64,000 nucleotides of DNA from Agarophyton chilense (GCA_030374765.1 JARGXX010000117.1:1426001-1490000), one strand, 5' to 3'; shown: positions 44,373 through 53,767, numbered from the stretch's first letter. Notes: generated by a model not told the origin, from the letters alone. Program-made: numbers and translations.

Positions 44373-47300
44373 TTAATCGATTACTATGACTGGCGTGTTA
44401 TTCATACTCCAGATATACTCTGTCCCATAATCCGCGAACAGCTCCTCTCCTATTTCTATATCTCGAATTGCTTGCACAGAAAGCAATCTATAGTCTCTCA
44501 ACTGAAATGGGGTCCGCCCCGTCCCCGGAGTTCTGATGACCCGAACATTTGCAGTTCGGCGTCTCATTAACCCGTCTTCAACCGCATCCCTGTCCCTATC
44601 CCCTTCCACATACTTGGGGTCGTTAATTGTTCCCCCCAAGCAAAATGGAGCAGGGACAATCCACACCGGAATAAGAGACACCCCACTAATTCTTCCTGGT
44701 AGCTTGTGAAACACTTCCCCTCGGACGCTTATCTCCATCGCGTACTGCCGAAAACGATCAGCAGTCGCTTTCAATAGCCCCCCTCCGTATGCCTTATGAA
44801 CTTCCTTCCGCTTTGAAAGATTATGGTACACCAAAGTCCCGTAAAAGTAACAAACAGTCTCACCTTGTATCACCCGGCGTGTTGTGTACACACCAACTCC
44901 AGCATTCGGGTGCCTTATCGTCGACTTTGCAATCCGACAACCACATACTGTCGCCTCCACTGCCAGAATAGCATTCCAATCCAACAGTGACATCTTTCCT
45001 TGAAAACTTCTTGGCCACTCATACAGCGCCTGCCGTCGCCCAATCTCCGATATATTCTTATCCTGCCACATGGAGGAGAGAAAATCCACGATATGGGGTG
45101 GAAACATCTGATGCTCGGGAAATCCGGTAGGTGTTTTCCAGGACTTCGAACGCTTTATGACGACGTCCGGAAACAAGCATGTCACTCGAGTCACAGCGTT
45201 CCGAACATCTTGCGTTATATGAATGTCCGTCTCGTTGTTCCGCATGCATGACGCAAATTTCACTGTAGCGGCGTGCTTCGCATGAGCAAAGCACTGCGGA
45301 TCTGGCTCACACCCTAGAAACTGACGGTGCTTTTCCAGTTCCATGCATGCCATGGCCGTTGAAAATGTTCCGGCGAAGAGGTCCACCACTATGTCTCCCG
45401 GCTGAGAAAACCTGCTGATGAGCTCCTTCAGCAAAGCGCGTGACTTCTGTTCCGCCCGCACTTTCTGATACGTAACTGCTCCTTTGGCATTCTTCCTTCT
45501 CCATAGAAGTGTTTCACCATTCGACATGGGAGGCACTTGGTCAATCACGCTATGGTAACCCGGATATCGCGATGGTACATAGCTGAAGTTCTCATAGTTC
45601 ACCATGCCATGTTGTTCGGCGTAGGACAACCCGCTGCGAACTCCATGAATGGCGTACTCTGTTCCGGGAAACAGGGAGCACGAACTACGTCCGGGATTAC
45701 GCATCGGATTGCCTTGAGAGCGAATGAAGTGCAGCTGGACCTTGTCCACGACAAACGACCTGCTCTTCTGTCCATTCTCATCCTTTGCACCAATTCGACC
45801 CAACACTTCTTTCCATTCGTTCACCTGCTCAATCGCGCAGAATATAACGAAATGCCCTCCCGGACGCAGAAGTTTAGAGATGAGCTTCGCCGTCTTCACC
45901 ATGTCTTGCCGGTTAAGAACGTCGTACCAGCTGTTTTTCCTGTTCTTCTTCGCACGTATATTATACGGCGGGTCCGTGAGAACCAACTGCACTTTCCCTA
46001 TCGGAGAGACCCCATTGCTGCGCAATGTCTCGTCAATCTCCACCAGGTTCTCGAAAGTACAATTGTACATTCGACAGTGCTTATCCATCTCCGACTCGCA
46101 CTTTTGGAGAGACATTATATCATCCAGAGAGGTAAGGTCGTGAGGCGGCAGAATATCCACCGACTCAGATTCGACCGACCTTGGTCCAGCTGTGGAAGAA
46201 TGCTGACCAACACCCATGTTCTCTTCCTCATTCCCGGTCCCACCCTCCACTCCCTCTCCACCCTCCACCGCCGGAGCCTCCGAATCTTTCTCAGGGGGTA
46301 CAACTTCTATCTCGTCTTCTTCCATAACCATAGTAGGTTCCGCCTTTGTCGCAGCCACCACTTCCACCTCCACACTCCCTCGCAGCTTTAGTGGCGATAT
46401 GTATTCCGAGATGGTAGAGATAAGAGAGTTCGAGAAGCAGTCGAATCTCTCCGCAAACACTCTAGGCAAAGTGTATGTAAACGGTTTTAGAACGTCCCAT
46501 CTTTCCGGAGCTGATATAGAGTAAAGCTGCTCATTCACCACCACTTTGTGCAGGTCAGCGAGAAACTCTTTGGCCAACATACGAAGTGGAGTGTCAACGT
46601 ACTCCGGCAGGTTCCACGCCCATGGGACGACATCCTCCTCCAATAAAGTACGGTTTCTACCAGGAAGGAGTCGTTGGGCCATGTCCTTGTGAGAGAACCC
46701 ATCCCTTCTGTTTCCGATTGCCTGGAACTGCATATCAGAATATCGTAGATGGATAAAGGGCAAAACCATGAATTCCACGCCAGGGAATCCCAAATACTGG
46801 GCGAAGCTGTCCCACGCGTTATTGACGAGCTGCACACCAAAGCCCACACGCTGAGCTACTGGTTTGTCATAAATCGCCACCTTCGAAAATGGCGTATCGT
46901 AGGTTCTGTCCCGCTTTCTTCGCTTACGGGAGACTCTTCTCTTCTCCATAGAGACCGACTGAATACAAATGAGGAACAGCAACCTCTGGAACATTGTCGG
47001 GAAGTCGGTCGCGAATGGAGCCCGGCTTTTGCTCGCCTTCTTTCGGGTTGTATCCAGACCTTTGAAGAACTCTGTCAAAGTGACATTCTTCGGGATGCCC
47101 TTGAACTCCACCGCCTCGTACGCGTTCCAAAAGTCCCTCACGCGCCTATCTGGGTCCCCATCCCTTATATCCAGCAACCTCGCCGAGAAATAATTCTGAC
47201 AGTTCGAGCCCCTCATTCCTACAACTCGGAGCTCATCTTCTGTGTAATTGGTGTGGTCGGGACCTAGGAGAGTATAAAAAAACTTCGCGGTCTCCGGTAG

Positions 47301-47504
47301 GATGTGGCGATTGGCAATTGCGAAATCGATGAATGCAGTGTGCCCCACTTTTCGCGGCTCATCTTCCTCCCGCCTCGTTAATGCGTAACGATCACGCAAA
47401 TCCAGACACGCCCTGATAACTTCATCCCCCGTACCAAACAGTTTACCCATTTCGAAGGTGTCTGCCGCAGGCGATGAAGAAGTTCTCGTGGGTTCTGGAG
47501 CCAT
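44373..47504 (-). CDS. DNA N6-adenine/N4-cytosine methyltransferase fused to a SET domain (1043 aa)
   Basis: Single exon from ATG 47502-47504. Residues 1-370 are a region I do not recognise, with an Arg/Lys-rich patch at 188-201 that could be a nuclear signal. Residues 380-450 are acidic linker. Residues about 480-745 are a beta-class amino-methyltransferase: catalytic DPPYN at 511-515, LLRPGGHFVIFC at 545-556, and the S-adenosylmethionine-binding block DIVVDLFAGTFSTAMACME at 704-722, then GCEPD. DPPYN before FxGxx is the bacterial beta-class order. Residues about 860-1033 are a SET domain: GVGVYTTRRVIQGE at 869-882, an N-D and A-N pair at 961 and 985, and GEELFADYGTEY at 1019-1030. One protein could thus methylate DNA amino groups and lysines in chromatin. 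Its promoter faces the palindrome array and the divergent gene at 48814. Confidence 0.88.
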   Translation of the reverse strand: MAPEPTRTSSSPAADTFEMGKLFGTGDEVIRACLDLRDRYALTRREEDEPRKVGHTAFIDFAIANRHILPETAKFFYTLLGPDHTNYTEDELRVVGMRGSNCQNYFSARLLDIRDGDPDRRVRDFWNAYEAVEFKGIPKNVTLTEFFKGLDTTRKKASKSRAPFATDFPTMFQRLLFLICIQSVSMEKRRVSRKRRKRDRTYDTPFSKVAIYDKPVAQRVGFGVQLVNNAWDSFAQYLGFPGVEFMVLPFIHLRYSDMQFQAIGNRRDGFSHKDMAQRLLPGRNRTLLEEDVVPWAWNLPEYVDTPLRMLAKEFLADLHKVVVNEQLYSISAPERWDVLKPFTYTLPRVFAERFDCFSNSLISTISEYISPLKLRGSVEVEVVAATKAEPTMVMEEDEIEVVPPEKDSEAPAVEGGEGVEGGTGNEEENMGVGQHSSTAGPRSVESESVDILPPHDLTSLDDIMSLQKCESEMDKHCRMYNCTFENLVEIDETLRSNGVSPIGKVQLVLTDPPYNIRAKKNRKNSWYDVLNRQDMVKTAKLISKLLRPGGHFVIFCAIEQVNEWKEVLGRIGAKDENGQKSRSFVVDKVQLHFIRSQGNPMRNPGRSSCSLFPGTEYAIHGVRSGLSYAEQHGMVNYENFSYVPSRYPGYHSVIDQVPPMSNGETLLWRRKNAKGAVTYQKVRAEQKSRALLKELISRFSQPGDIVVDLFAGTFSTAMACMELEKHRQFLGCEPDPQCFAHAKHAATVKFASCMRNNETDIHITQDVRNAVTRVTCLFPDVVIKRSKSWKTPTGFPEHQMFPPHIVDFLSSMWQDKNISEIGRRQALYEWPRSFQGKMSLLDWNAILAVEATVCGCRIAKSTIRHPNAGVGVYTTRRVIQGETVCYFYGTLVYHNLSKRKEVHKAYGGGLLKATADRFRQYAMEISVRGEVFHKLPGRISGVSLIPVWIVPAPFCLGGTINDPKYVEGDRDRDAVEDGLMRRRTANVRVIRTPGTGRTPFQLRDYRLLSVQAIRDIEIGEELFADYGTEYIWSMNNTPVIVID

Positions 47505-47677
47505 TTATGTACATGTTCAAACAACCTCACGGGCGGTCGTCACGAGAGCCTGAGTGAAAGAGAGCAGCGGGTGCGGGTGGGTGCGGGTGGGTACGGAAAG
47601 ATTGTGAGTACGGTTGAGGAGCGCGCACGGAAGAACGGTTGTTGCGGAACGACTTCGCAGCTATCCTGGTTGCATTC

Positions 47678-48523
47678 TGTCGGCCGTCAGAGGTGCGCTC
47701 CGACTTCATCGGGGGTCCCGATGAAGTCCCCGCGCACCTCTGTCGGCCGACATAATACATATAATTTTGTAATTTTTAGGACGCCCAGGTGTACACGGTG
47801 CATTCTGTCGGCCGACAGAGGTGCGCGGGGACTTCATCGGGACCCCCGATGAAGTCGGAGCGCACCTCTGTCGGCCGACAGTCGACCAACATCTCAGAAA
47901 CGCATCATGCGTGATGTTATGGCGTATTTGTCGGCCGACAGGGGTGCCCTGCGACTTCATCGGTCCACCGATGAAGTCGCAGCACACCCCTGTCGGCCGA
48001 CAAATCACCAACATGTTGTAGGGACACCATGTTGGTGATTTGTGGGCCGACAGGGGTGTGCTGCGACTTCATCGGTGGACCGATGAAGTCGCAGGGCACC
48101 CCTGTCGGCCGACAAATGCCATAACATCGACATCATCGCGTTTCTGATGAAGTCACCGCGCACCTCTGTTGTGTACACCTGGGCGCGTACTATGTCGGCC
48201 GACAGAGGTGCGCTCCGACTTCATCGGGACCCCCGATGAAGTCGGAGCGCACCTCTGTCGGCCGACAGAGTGCACCGTGTACACGTGAGCACTCCAAAAA
48301 TTACAAAATTATATGTATTATGTCGGCCAACAGAGGTGCGCGGGGACTTCATCGGGACCCCCGATGAAGTCGGAGCGCACCTCTGTCGGCCGACAGAGTG
48401 CACCGTGTACACCTGAGCGTTCCAAAAATTACAAAATTATATGTATTATGTCGGCCGACAGAGGTGCGCGGGGACTTCATCGGGACCCCCGATGAAGTCG
48501 GAGCGCACCTCTGTCGGCCGTCA
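47678..48523. repeat. array of seven 74-75-bp palindromes plus one half copy
   Basis: Full copies lie at 47678-47752, 47806-47880, 47929-48002, 48041-48114, 48193-48267, 48321-48395 and 48449-48523; a half copy lies at about 48146-48169. Each begins and ends with the 12-bp palindrome TGTCGGCCGACA (or a one-base variant) and has GACTTCATCGG / CCGATGAAGTC around a 3-5-bp centre. The spacers are themselves repeated and inverted: the left spacer after copy 1 (47753-47805) reappears in reverse after copies 6 and 7. The whole of about 47680-48270 is roughly mirror-symmetric about 48022, a palindrome of palindromes. It fills the divergent promoter region of the two chromatin-type genes. Confidence 0.93.
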
Positions 48524-48616
48524 GGATATTTTTAATTTTTTAATTTTATTTTCTTGTATCGCCTACCAAGCCAATAGGCGTGTTTGTGATGGAAAGAGAC
48601 AAGGAGTTTCTTGAGT

Positions 48617-48668
48617 TTGAAACTAAGCGGACGTAGCTCAGGTTGAAACTAAGCGGACGTAGTTCAGG
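48617..48668 (+). repeat. 26-bp tandem duplication upstream of the ParB/oxygenase gene
   Basis: Two adjacent copies (48617-48642, 48643-48668) containing ACTAAGCGGACGTAG, differing by one C/T. Its position 146-197 bases before the ATG suggests a promoter element. Confidence 0.8.
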
Positions 48669-48750
48669 CTGATTGCAACGAACTGCTCTCGGGAGTGTTC
48701 CGGATAGTCGCCACCAAAGGAGCTCGATCTAATACGTCTTAGTCTGTATA

Positions 48751-48760
48751 CCATAAAAGG
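48751..48760 (+). promoter_or_regulatory. CArG-like / TATA element
   Basis: CCATAAAAGG fits the CC(A/T)6GG consensus exactly and lies 54 bases before the ATG, so it could act as a MADS-protein site or simply as the TATA box. Confidence 0.45.
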
Positions 48761-48813
48761 CTCAAAGCGCTCTGCGACCATTTGCAACCTCGACCGACTA
48801 CGATCCGATTCAA

Positions 48814-51800
48814 ATGATGACTCGAGGCAAAGCGAAAGCGAGGGGTACTCCGCGGGGTACTCCACGCGCCACTCCGCGAAAAGCTACATCGGGAAACAAT
48901 CTGGCTGGTGGGGATAGGGTGGCGTTGTTCCTGGCGGATGGGACAGGGAAGAAGAAGGGTACTATGGTTGGCACTGCGGAGTTGAGAGGTGTTGGGGGCA
49001 GTGGAGCGGCCGGGAAGGCGCTTTGCAGAGCGATGCATGGCCATTCGTTGCGCGAGTCTGCGAAGCCGGGAGAGGACTTGGTGGCCATCTGGAGGACTGA
49101 AATTAAGGAGGGGATCAACTCCAAGTATCCGTACTCCTTCAAGGGAGCAGAGGAGCCGCCGGAGTTGCTGAAGGATATGGTGTCGGCAGGTATATACGCA
49201 TGGGATACCTCGATGATGACACGCGTCTCCTCTGTGCTGACTCCAGGGCCTCCTCGGCCGGAGACTCCCAAAAGCGCGACCCCCTCGAAGGAGTCTGCTA
49301 CGCCTTTGAGGGGGAAGAGGGCACAGCCAACAACAGTGCCGCCGGCCATGAAGCAACCCGTCAAGCCGAAAAAGAGGGTGACGATAGTGGATGATTCTGA
49401 TGAAGATGTTGTGGAGGTGGGGTCAGCGGTGAATGTACGCGGGGATTCGCACACCGGTCCCGAGTTGGAGTTGTTCGATGACGGCGATGCCGTTCCTTCG
49501 CAGGAAGTGGATAGGACTCTCGTGGAAAAGAAGATCTCTGCTTCAGACTATGACCAGTGCCGCTTGATTGTGGACATAGATGACATACAAATCCCCGAGA
49601 AGACTGTCAGAAGTGTGAATGCGGAACACAAGGCGGCGACGATGGCAAAGTGCAAAACGTTTGGCTGGCTTGCGTCGGCAGGGTCGATTGCTGTTGCCAT
49701 CGTCGGGGGAATGGAATTAGATTTCAGTGAAATTGTTCACAATGGGAGGGTAGTGGTGCCTGTCATACTCATTGACGGTCATCACCGCGTCTTGGTTCTG
49801 CGAGATCTGAAGAATGATCCCTCTGAAGGGAGAAAGTGGTTGGAAATTGTGCGGTCTCTTGATGTCGTTCTTTGGAGACGCAAGGACCGGAAGCCTTTAT
49901 CGCTGAACGAAGTGCTCGGTCTTGGTAATGTACTCAATGAAATGAGTTCAAATGTGTTGAAGATGAGTTTCGCCGACAAGGTTCATTCGACAGTGTCCTT
50001 CATTTGCAACTTGATTGACGATAAGAGAACCAAGTTGGCTGACCTTACTCCGACACGGATAGCTGGGGCGCTGAAGACGAGCGAAGCTATAGGAATCTAC
50101 AGCTTGCGCCACTTGAATCGCTATGCGACTCTTGGGTTGAAATTCGTCAGGAGCGAAGGTCTCCTGGAGTTCTTTGAGAACGTATGCAAGGAGGGTCCAG
50201 TGCTAACGCTTGCGCATGTGTCGAGTGACTTGTTGTTAGGACTCGAAGACGAAATATTCCGTTTCGCAATCCGTTGTTTGCAGCTACATGTGAGGGTGAG
50301 GATGGGTTCTACGGGGAATATGGGACGTTTCCAGGAGACGCGAAAGCAGTTCTTCCAATGCGCCATAGGAATGTTCCAACTATGCGAAAGGGCGGGAAAG
50401 GAGAAGGGTCTGACGGCGGGGAAGGTTCTAGACAGCACAATTGTGATGGGAAAGAACGAGGTGTCTTTAAGGGAGTACCTTTGCATGCAAACGGCGAAGA
50501 TGGAGCTCAGTGGTCCGAAGCGGTTGTGGCCGGGGTTGGTGTCGAAGAGGATGAAAATCGCACAAAGGCGGATTGAAGGCGGTCTGAAAGTGAGTCTGGC
50601 GTCCCCAAGTGCGGAGAAGGATGTGGTGGAGGTGCCACCTTCTGTGAATGTTCCTTCGTCTAGTGCTGGGGAGTCTGTACCCCACCAGGAAACCGTGGTT
50701 CCCAGACGCATCACACGAACTAGAAAAGGTACTGAGCGCGGGCTGGATGCTGCGGGTGAGAGGGTGATGGAACCTAGACAGAGAAAGGGGAAGAGAAAGG
50801 CTGTGGTCATTAGTGATGATGAACGCGAGTATGAACAGCCTTTAAAGCGGAAGAGGAAGAGGAGAAAGACGGTGGGCACATCTGCGGCTCAAATACCGGC
50901 TGACGTGGTGGATGTGTTCAAGAAGATGAGCAGGAAAGAGCTGAAGCGCTTCTTGAAGGAACATGTACTCAATGTTTTCTCATCGAGTGAGGATGAACTG
51001 GATGATGACGGGGGGCAGGGTGCATTTGTAGGGGACGAAGAGGAGGAAGGTGTGCAAATGCGTGGCTTCGAAGACAATAATCCGGAGGGTGTTCCGAAGG
51101 GGCTGAAGAGGGCGGGACCGTATGCGGGGGGGTCGGGTATGTCGTGGGTGTACTTGGTGAATGCACTTCCGAGCGAGTGGCCGGCGGGTGAAAATGGAGT
51201 GAAGCATCAGCACCTCTGGATGCAGATGATTTACCTACGGAACAAGCACAGGGCGGAGTGCTTGAGGGTAGAAGACTTGAAAAGTGTGCACCATGCGGTT
51301 TATTGGCGTGCTGCTCATAACAGGCACAAGGAACTGGGTTCCACGAAAGAACCGGTTCTTGGGGTGATTCTACCGACGAAGGACCACCCTGTGAATGAAG
51401 AGCAGGCGATATGGATGGCAGCAATGGAGAGGGATGACTTGGCCCGCGAGTACTTCGCGACTAAGAGAAGTGAGCTGATGGAGAAAGGATTTTGTGTGCT
51501 GGAAGAGTTTGCCACGGACGAGGGGATGGCGGATGAGGCGAAGAAGAGGGGGGTAAACTTCGATGGGGATGTGACTGGGACTTTGCTAGAGTTCTTCCAG
51601 ACGGATTTCTTGAACCAGCCGGACTTGACGATTGAAGGGAATAGAAAGAAATGGGACCCTATAATCAACGCTGGTGAGGAGAGAGACGCTGGAGATAGAA
51701 TGAAGGGAGTTGGGCGGTACATTACGACGAAGGTGGGGATTGTGGATTCTGTGGAGGGGGACGAGAACAACGTTTTAATGGTGAGGAAAAGGGCATTGTT

Positions 51801-52500
51801 GGATGCGAGGTTTGGACAGATTGCGGCCGCTCTTCGGTTGTGCAACAACAGGTCGGGGAAGAAGAGGATGTATGCCCCTGAAACAGGGGGGCGAGTGCTG
51901 TGTACGGCGGAGGGCTGTCCAAGGCAGGTGTTACATACGGACTTTCGAGGACTGACCGATGCCGAGAAGAACGTCGGAGAGGTTCCAGGGTTCTTCATGA
52001 TGGCGTCGGGAGCGAGTTCGTTTATGCTTTGGGTTTGTGAGAGGTCACATAACATGTACGTGCCCGACGACAGGAGCTTGAAGCGGCTGTCTCGGACGAT
52101 GGTAGTGAGGAAGTTCAGGATTCCGCCGTACTCCATTTTTATTGGAAGAGGAGATGTGTTTCATGCTGGAGCTGGATACGAGGATGCATTGGTTAAGGAA
52201 GTTTGCATGAGGTATCACATGTACTTGGTACCGGATGGGTACAAGCTACCGGACGCAGTGCATAGGCAACCAGCATTTCGGCCTAAGTTCGAAGAGGATG
52301 ATTCCAACAAGGGTGATGATGAAGACGTCCAGGTAGATGAGGATGAGGAGTTGGATGAAGATTATAAAATGGAAGTTGTTGAAAGTGGGGAAGAGGAGTA
52401 TGAAGAAGAGGATGATGAACCTGGGATGGGTCTCAACTCGGCTAACACAGATGGAGACTATGAAGACGGCGGTATGATAATGGATGACGACGACGACTAG
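48814..52500 (+). CDS. ParB/sulfiredoxin-like domain plus 2OG-Fe(II) oxygenase-like domain protein (1228 aa)
   Basis: Single exon; two ATG codons in tandem at 48814. Residues 1-30 are basic with repeated TPR tripeptides. Residues about 245-345 form a ParB/Srx-like fold (LIVDIDDIQIPE, VPVILIDGHHRVLVLRDLK); D321-GHHR-325 is the box II-like catalytic/nucleotide motif. A helical region follows to about 580. Residues 620-755 are basic/acidic linker with several nuclear-signal-like clusters (KRKRKRRK near 679). Residues about 870-1145 resemble a double-stranded beta-helix oxygenase: ELMEKGFCVLEEF, iron ligands H1041-x-D1043 (VLHTDFRG), H1117 (GDVFHAGAG) and R1133 (MRYHMYLVP). The C-terminus is highly acidic. 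AATAAA lies about 25 bases after the stop. Divergent from the methyltransferase-SET gene. Substrate unknown; oxidative removal of a DNA or histone methyl mark is an inference. Confidence 0.75.
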   Translation: MMTRGKAKARGTPRGTPRATPRKATSGNNLAGGDRVALFLADGTGKKKGTMVGTAELRGVGGSGAAGKALCRAMHGHSLRESAKPGEDLVAIWRTEIKEGINSKYPYSFKGAEEPPELLKDMVSAGIYAWDTSMMTRVSSVLTPGPPRPETPKSATPSKESATPLRGKRAQPTTVPPAMKQPVKPKKRVTIVDDSDEDVVEVGSAVNVRGDSHTGPELELFDDGDAVPSQEVDRTLVEKKISASDYDQCRLIVDIDDIQIPEKTVRSVNAEHKAATMAKCKTFGWLASAGSIAVAIVGGMELDFSEIVHNGRVVVPVILIDGHHRVLVLRDLKNDPSEGRKWLEIVRSLDVVLWRRKDRKPLSLNEVLGLGNVLNEMSSNVLKMSFADKVHSTVSFICNLIDDKRTKLADLTPTRIAGALKTSEAIGIYSLRHLNRYATLGLKFVRSEGLLEFFENVCKEGPVLTLAHVSSDLLLGLEDEIFRFAIRCLQLHVRVRMGSTGNMGRFQETRKQFFQCAIGMFQLCERAGKEKGLTAGKVLDSTIVMGKNEVSLREYLCMQTAKMELSGPKRLWPGLVSKRMKIAQRRIEGGLKVSLASPSAEKDVVEVPPSVNVPSSSAGESVPHQETVVPRRITRTRKGTERGLDAAGERVMEPRQRKGKRKAVVISDDEREYEQPLKRKRKRRKTVGTSAAQIPADVVDVFKKMSRKELKRFLKEHVLNVFSSSEDELDDDGGQGAFVGDEEEEGVQMRGFEDNNPEGVPKGLKRAGPYAGGSGMSWVYLVNALPSEWPAGENGVKHQHLWMQMIYLRNKHRAECLRVEDLKSVHHAVYWRAAHNRHKELGSTKEPVLGVILPTKDHPVNEEQAIWMAAMERDDLAREYFATKRSELMEKGFCVLEEFATDEGMADEAKKRGVNFDGDVTGTLLEFFQTDFLNQPDLTIEGNRKKWDPIINAGEERDAGDRMKGVGRYITTKVGIVDSVEGDENNVLMVRKRALLDARFGQIAAALRLCNNRSGKKRMYAPETGGRVLCTAEGCPRQVLHTDFRGLTDAEKNVGEVPGFFMMASGASSFMLWVCERSHNMYVPDDRSLKRLSRTMVVRKFRIPPYSIFIGRGDVFHAGAGYEDALVKEVCMRYHMYLVPDGYKLPDAVHRQPAFRPKFEEDDSNKGDDEDVQVDEDEELDEDYKMEVVESGEEEYEEEDDEPGMGLNSANTDGDYEDGGMIMDDDDD

Positions 52501-52581
52501 ATAGTATCTGTTACCTATTGAACAATAAAGAGTACAATTTGAGGTAATATGTGGAGTAGTCCCCTTTTCTTGTAATAGTGA

Positions 52582-53767
52582 TCAGTCGTCTTTCAGTAGA
52601 AACTCCTGAACAACTGGATTGAAACGCGTGAGAGTAGCACTTGCTTTCACTTTCTCATAGTGAATGACAACTGTCGAAGATATCAAGATTACGACATCCA
52701 CTGTGTTACCAAGCAGTATAGGAACACCAGGTCCCTCAATGCGAGAGGTGGAGAAGGCGGTTGAAGAGAGTGCAGCGAAAGTGCATGCCGACAGCCTCAT
52801 ACCGAGTAGTCGGAAGGTTACATCCGGACTGGATATGAATAAAGCCTGTTGAAAAGAGTGGGAGAGGGCGCCAAGCACGAGGTTCATAAAAGAGGTTCTC
52901 CGTGGTTCCGGGGTCATTGTGAACTTTGTGTTAAGATAGGACTCTGGAAAGAAGGATATAGAAACAAGCTGGAGAAGATATGCCAAAGCGCCAACTGCGG
53001 CCCCTCCTGTGGAGAAGGCGATACAATTTGTCTTCACGTCTGATGAAAGGGTACCGCTGACTGGAATGAAGCGGTGAACGAGGAAAAGTATGGCGTTGAG
53101 GGGGATGAGTAGAGTAAGGAGTAGAGCCCCGAATTCCAGAAAGGCTCGTTTCTTCCAGGTATATCGCTGGTTTGGATTGAACGGCGTAGTTTGTAGAGAC
53201 CCGTATAACGCGTTTATACATTGTACGCCTCCTTCGATTATGAGAATGTGTAGCAGGCTTTGGATAGAACACCTCAATAGCGTTATGAGAATGAACCGAA
53301 GGAGAGAGTTGAATCTGAATGGAAGCGTATATTGCAGAGCTGGGTCTATAACTCCGAAGAGTGTAGTTAGTGTGATTGTGAACGTTAAGGTCGATGTGAA
53401 GAGTGTTTGCTAACTGAACATCTTAGTAAAGGCGTTCCGGTTTGCTAGTCTTCCTTGTACGCTGCACATAGGTAACGATATGATACCGCTCTTTGAACAG
53501 TTGTTTCAGAGTATCTTGCTGCTGTAGGGAGTTGCGAGTGGGGAGCCTCCTGGTGGTCGTACAAATGTCACGAATCTCGTCCATGAGCTCGTTGGTGATA
53601 TGATTCTGGAACCCTCTGACTTCGACCACATTCTGGGTGGTTGGAAGTTTGATTTGAAGGACTTCGTCGATGGTGATAACCGTTCGTTGTGGAAGAATAT
53701 CCACAGCTGCTGAGCATTGGACAGAAGAACCAGGGGGTAGGGAAAGACGTGCTTCGTAGCGCTGCAT
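52582..53767 (-). CDS. multi-pass membrane protein, unknown, two exons
   Basis: Exon 1 starts at ATG 53765-53767, preceded by a CT-rich leader and TATATATAT (53863-53872). It encodes a soluble part (IDEVLQIKLPTTQNVVEVRG). Exon 2 opens at 53409 after a textbook 3' splice site: TACTAAG branch point (53422-53428 on the minus strand), then TTAG. It stays open to 52582 with no ATG of its own at the start, which supports splicing. The 5' splice site is uncertain; phase-0 candidates are GTTACC and GTGCAG near 53480-53470. Exon 2 encodes about seven hydrophobic segments, for example LLRFILITLLRCSIQSLLHI and FLEFGALLLTLLIPLNAILF. No family recognised. It converges with the gene ending at 52500, 81 bp apart. 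Confidence 0.6.

Noticed and set aside
47678..48523. CRISPR array
   Set aside because: The repeats are 75-bp palindromes, the spacers are copies of each other, and the context is eukaryotic.
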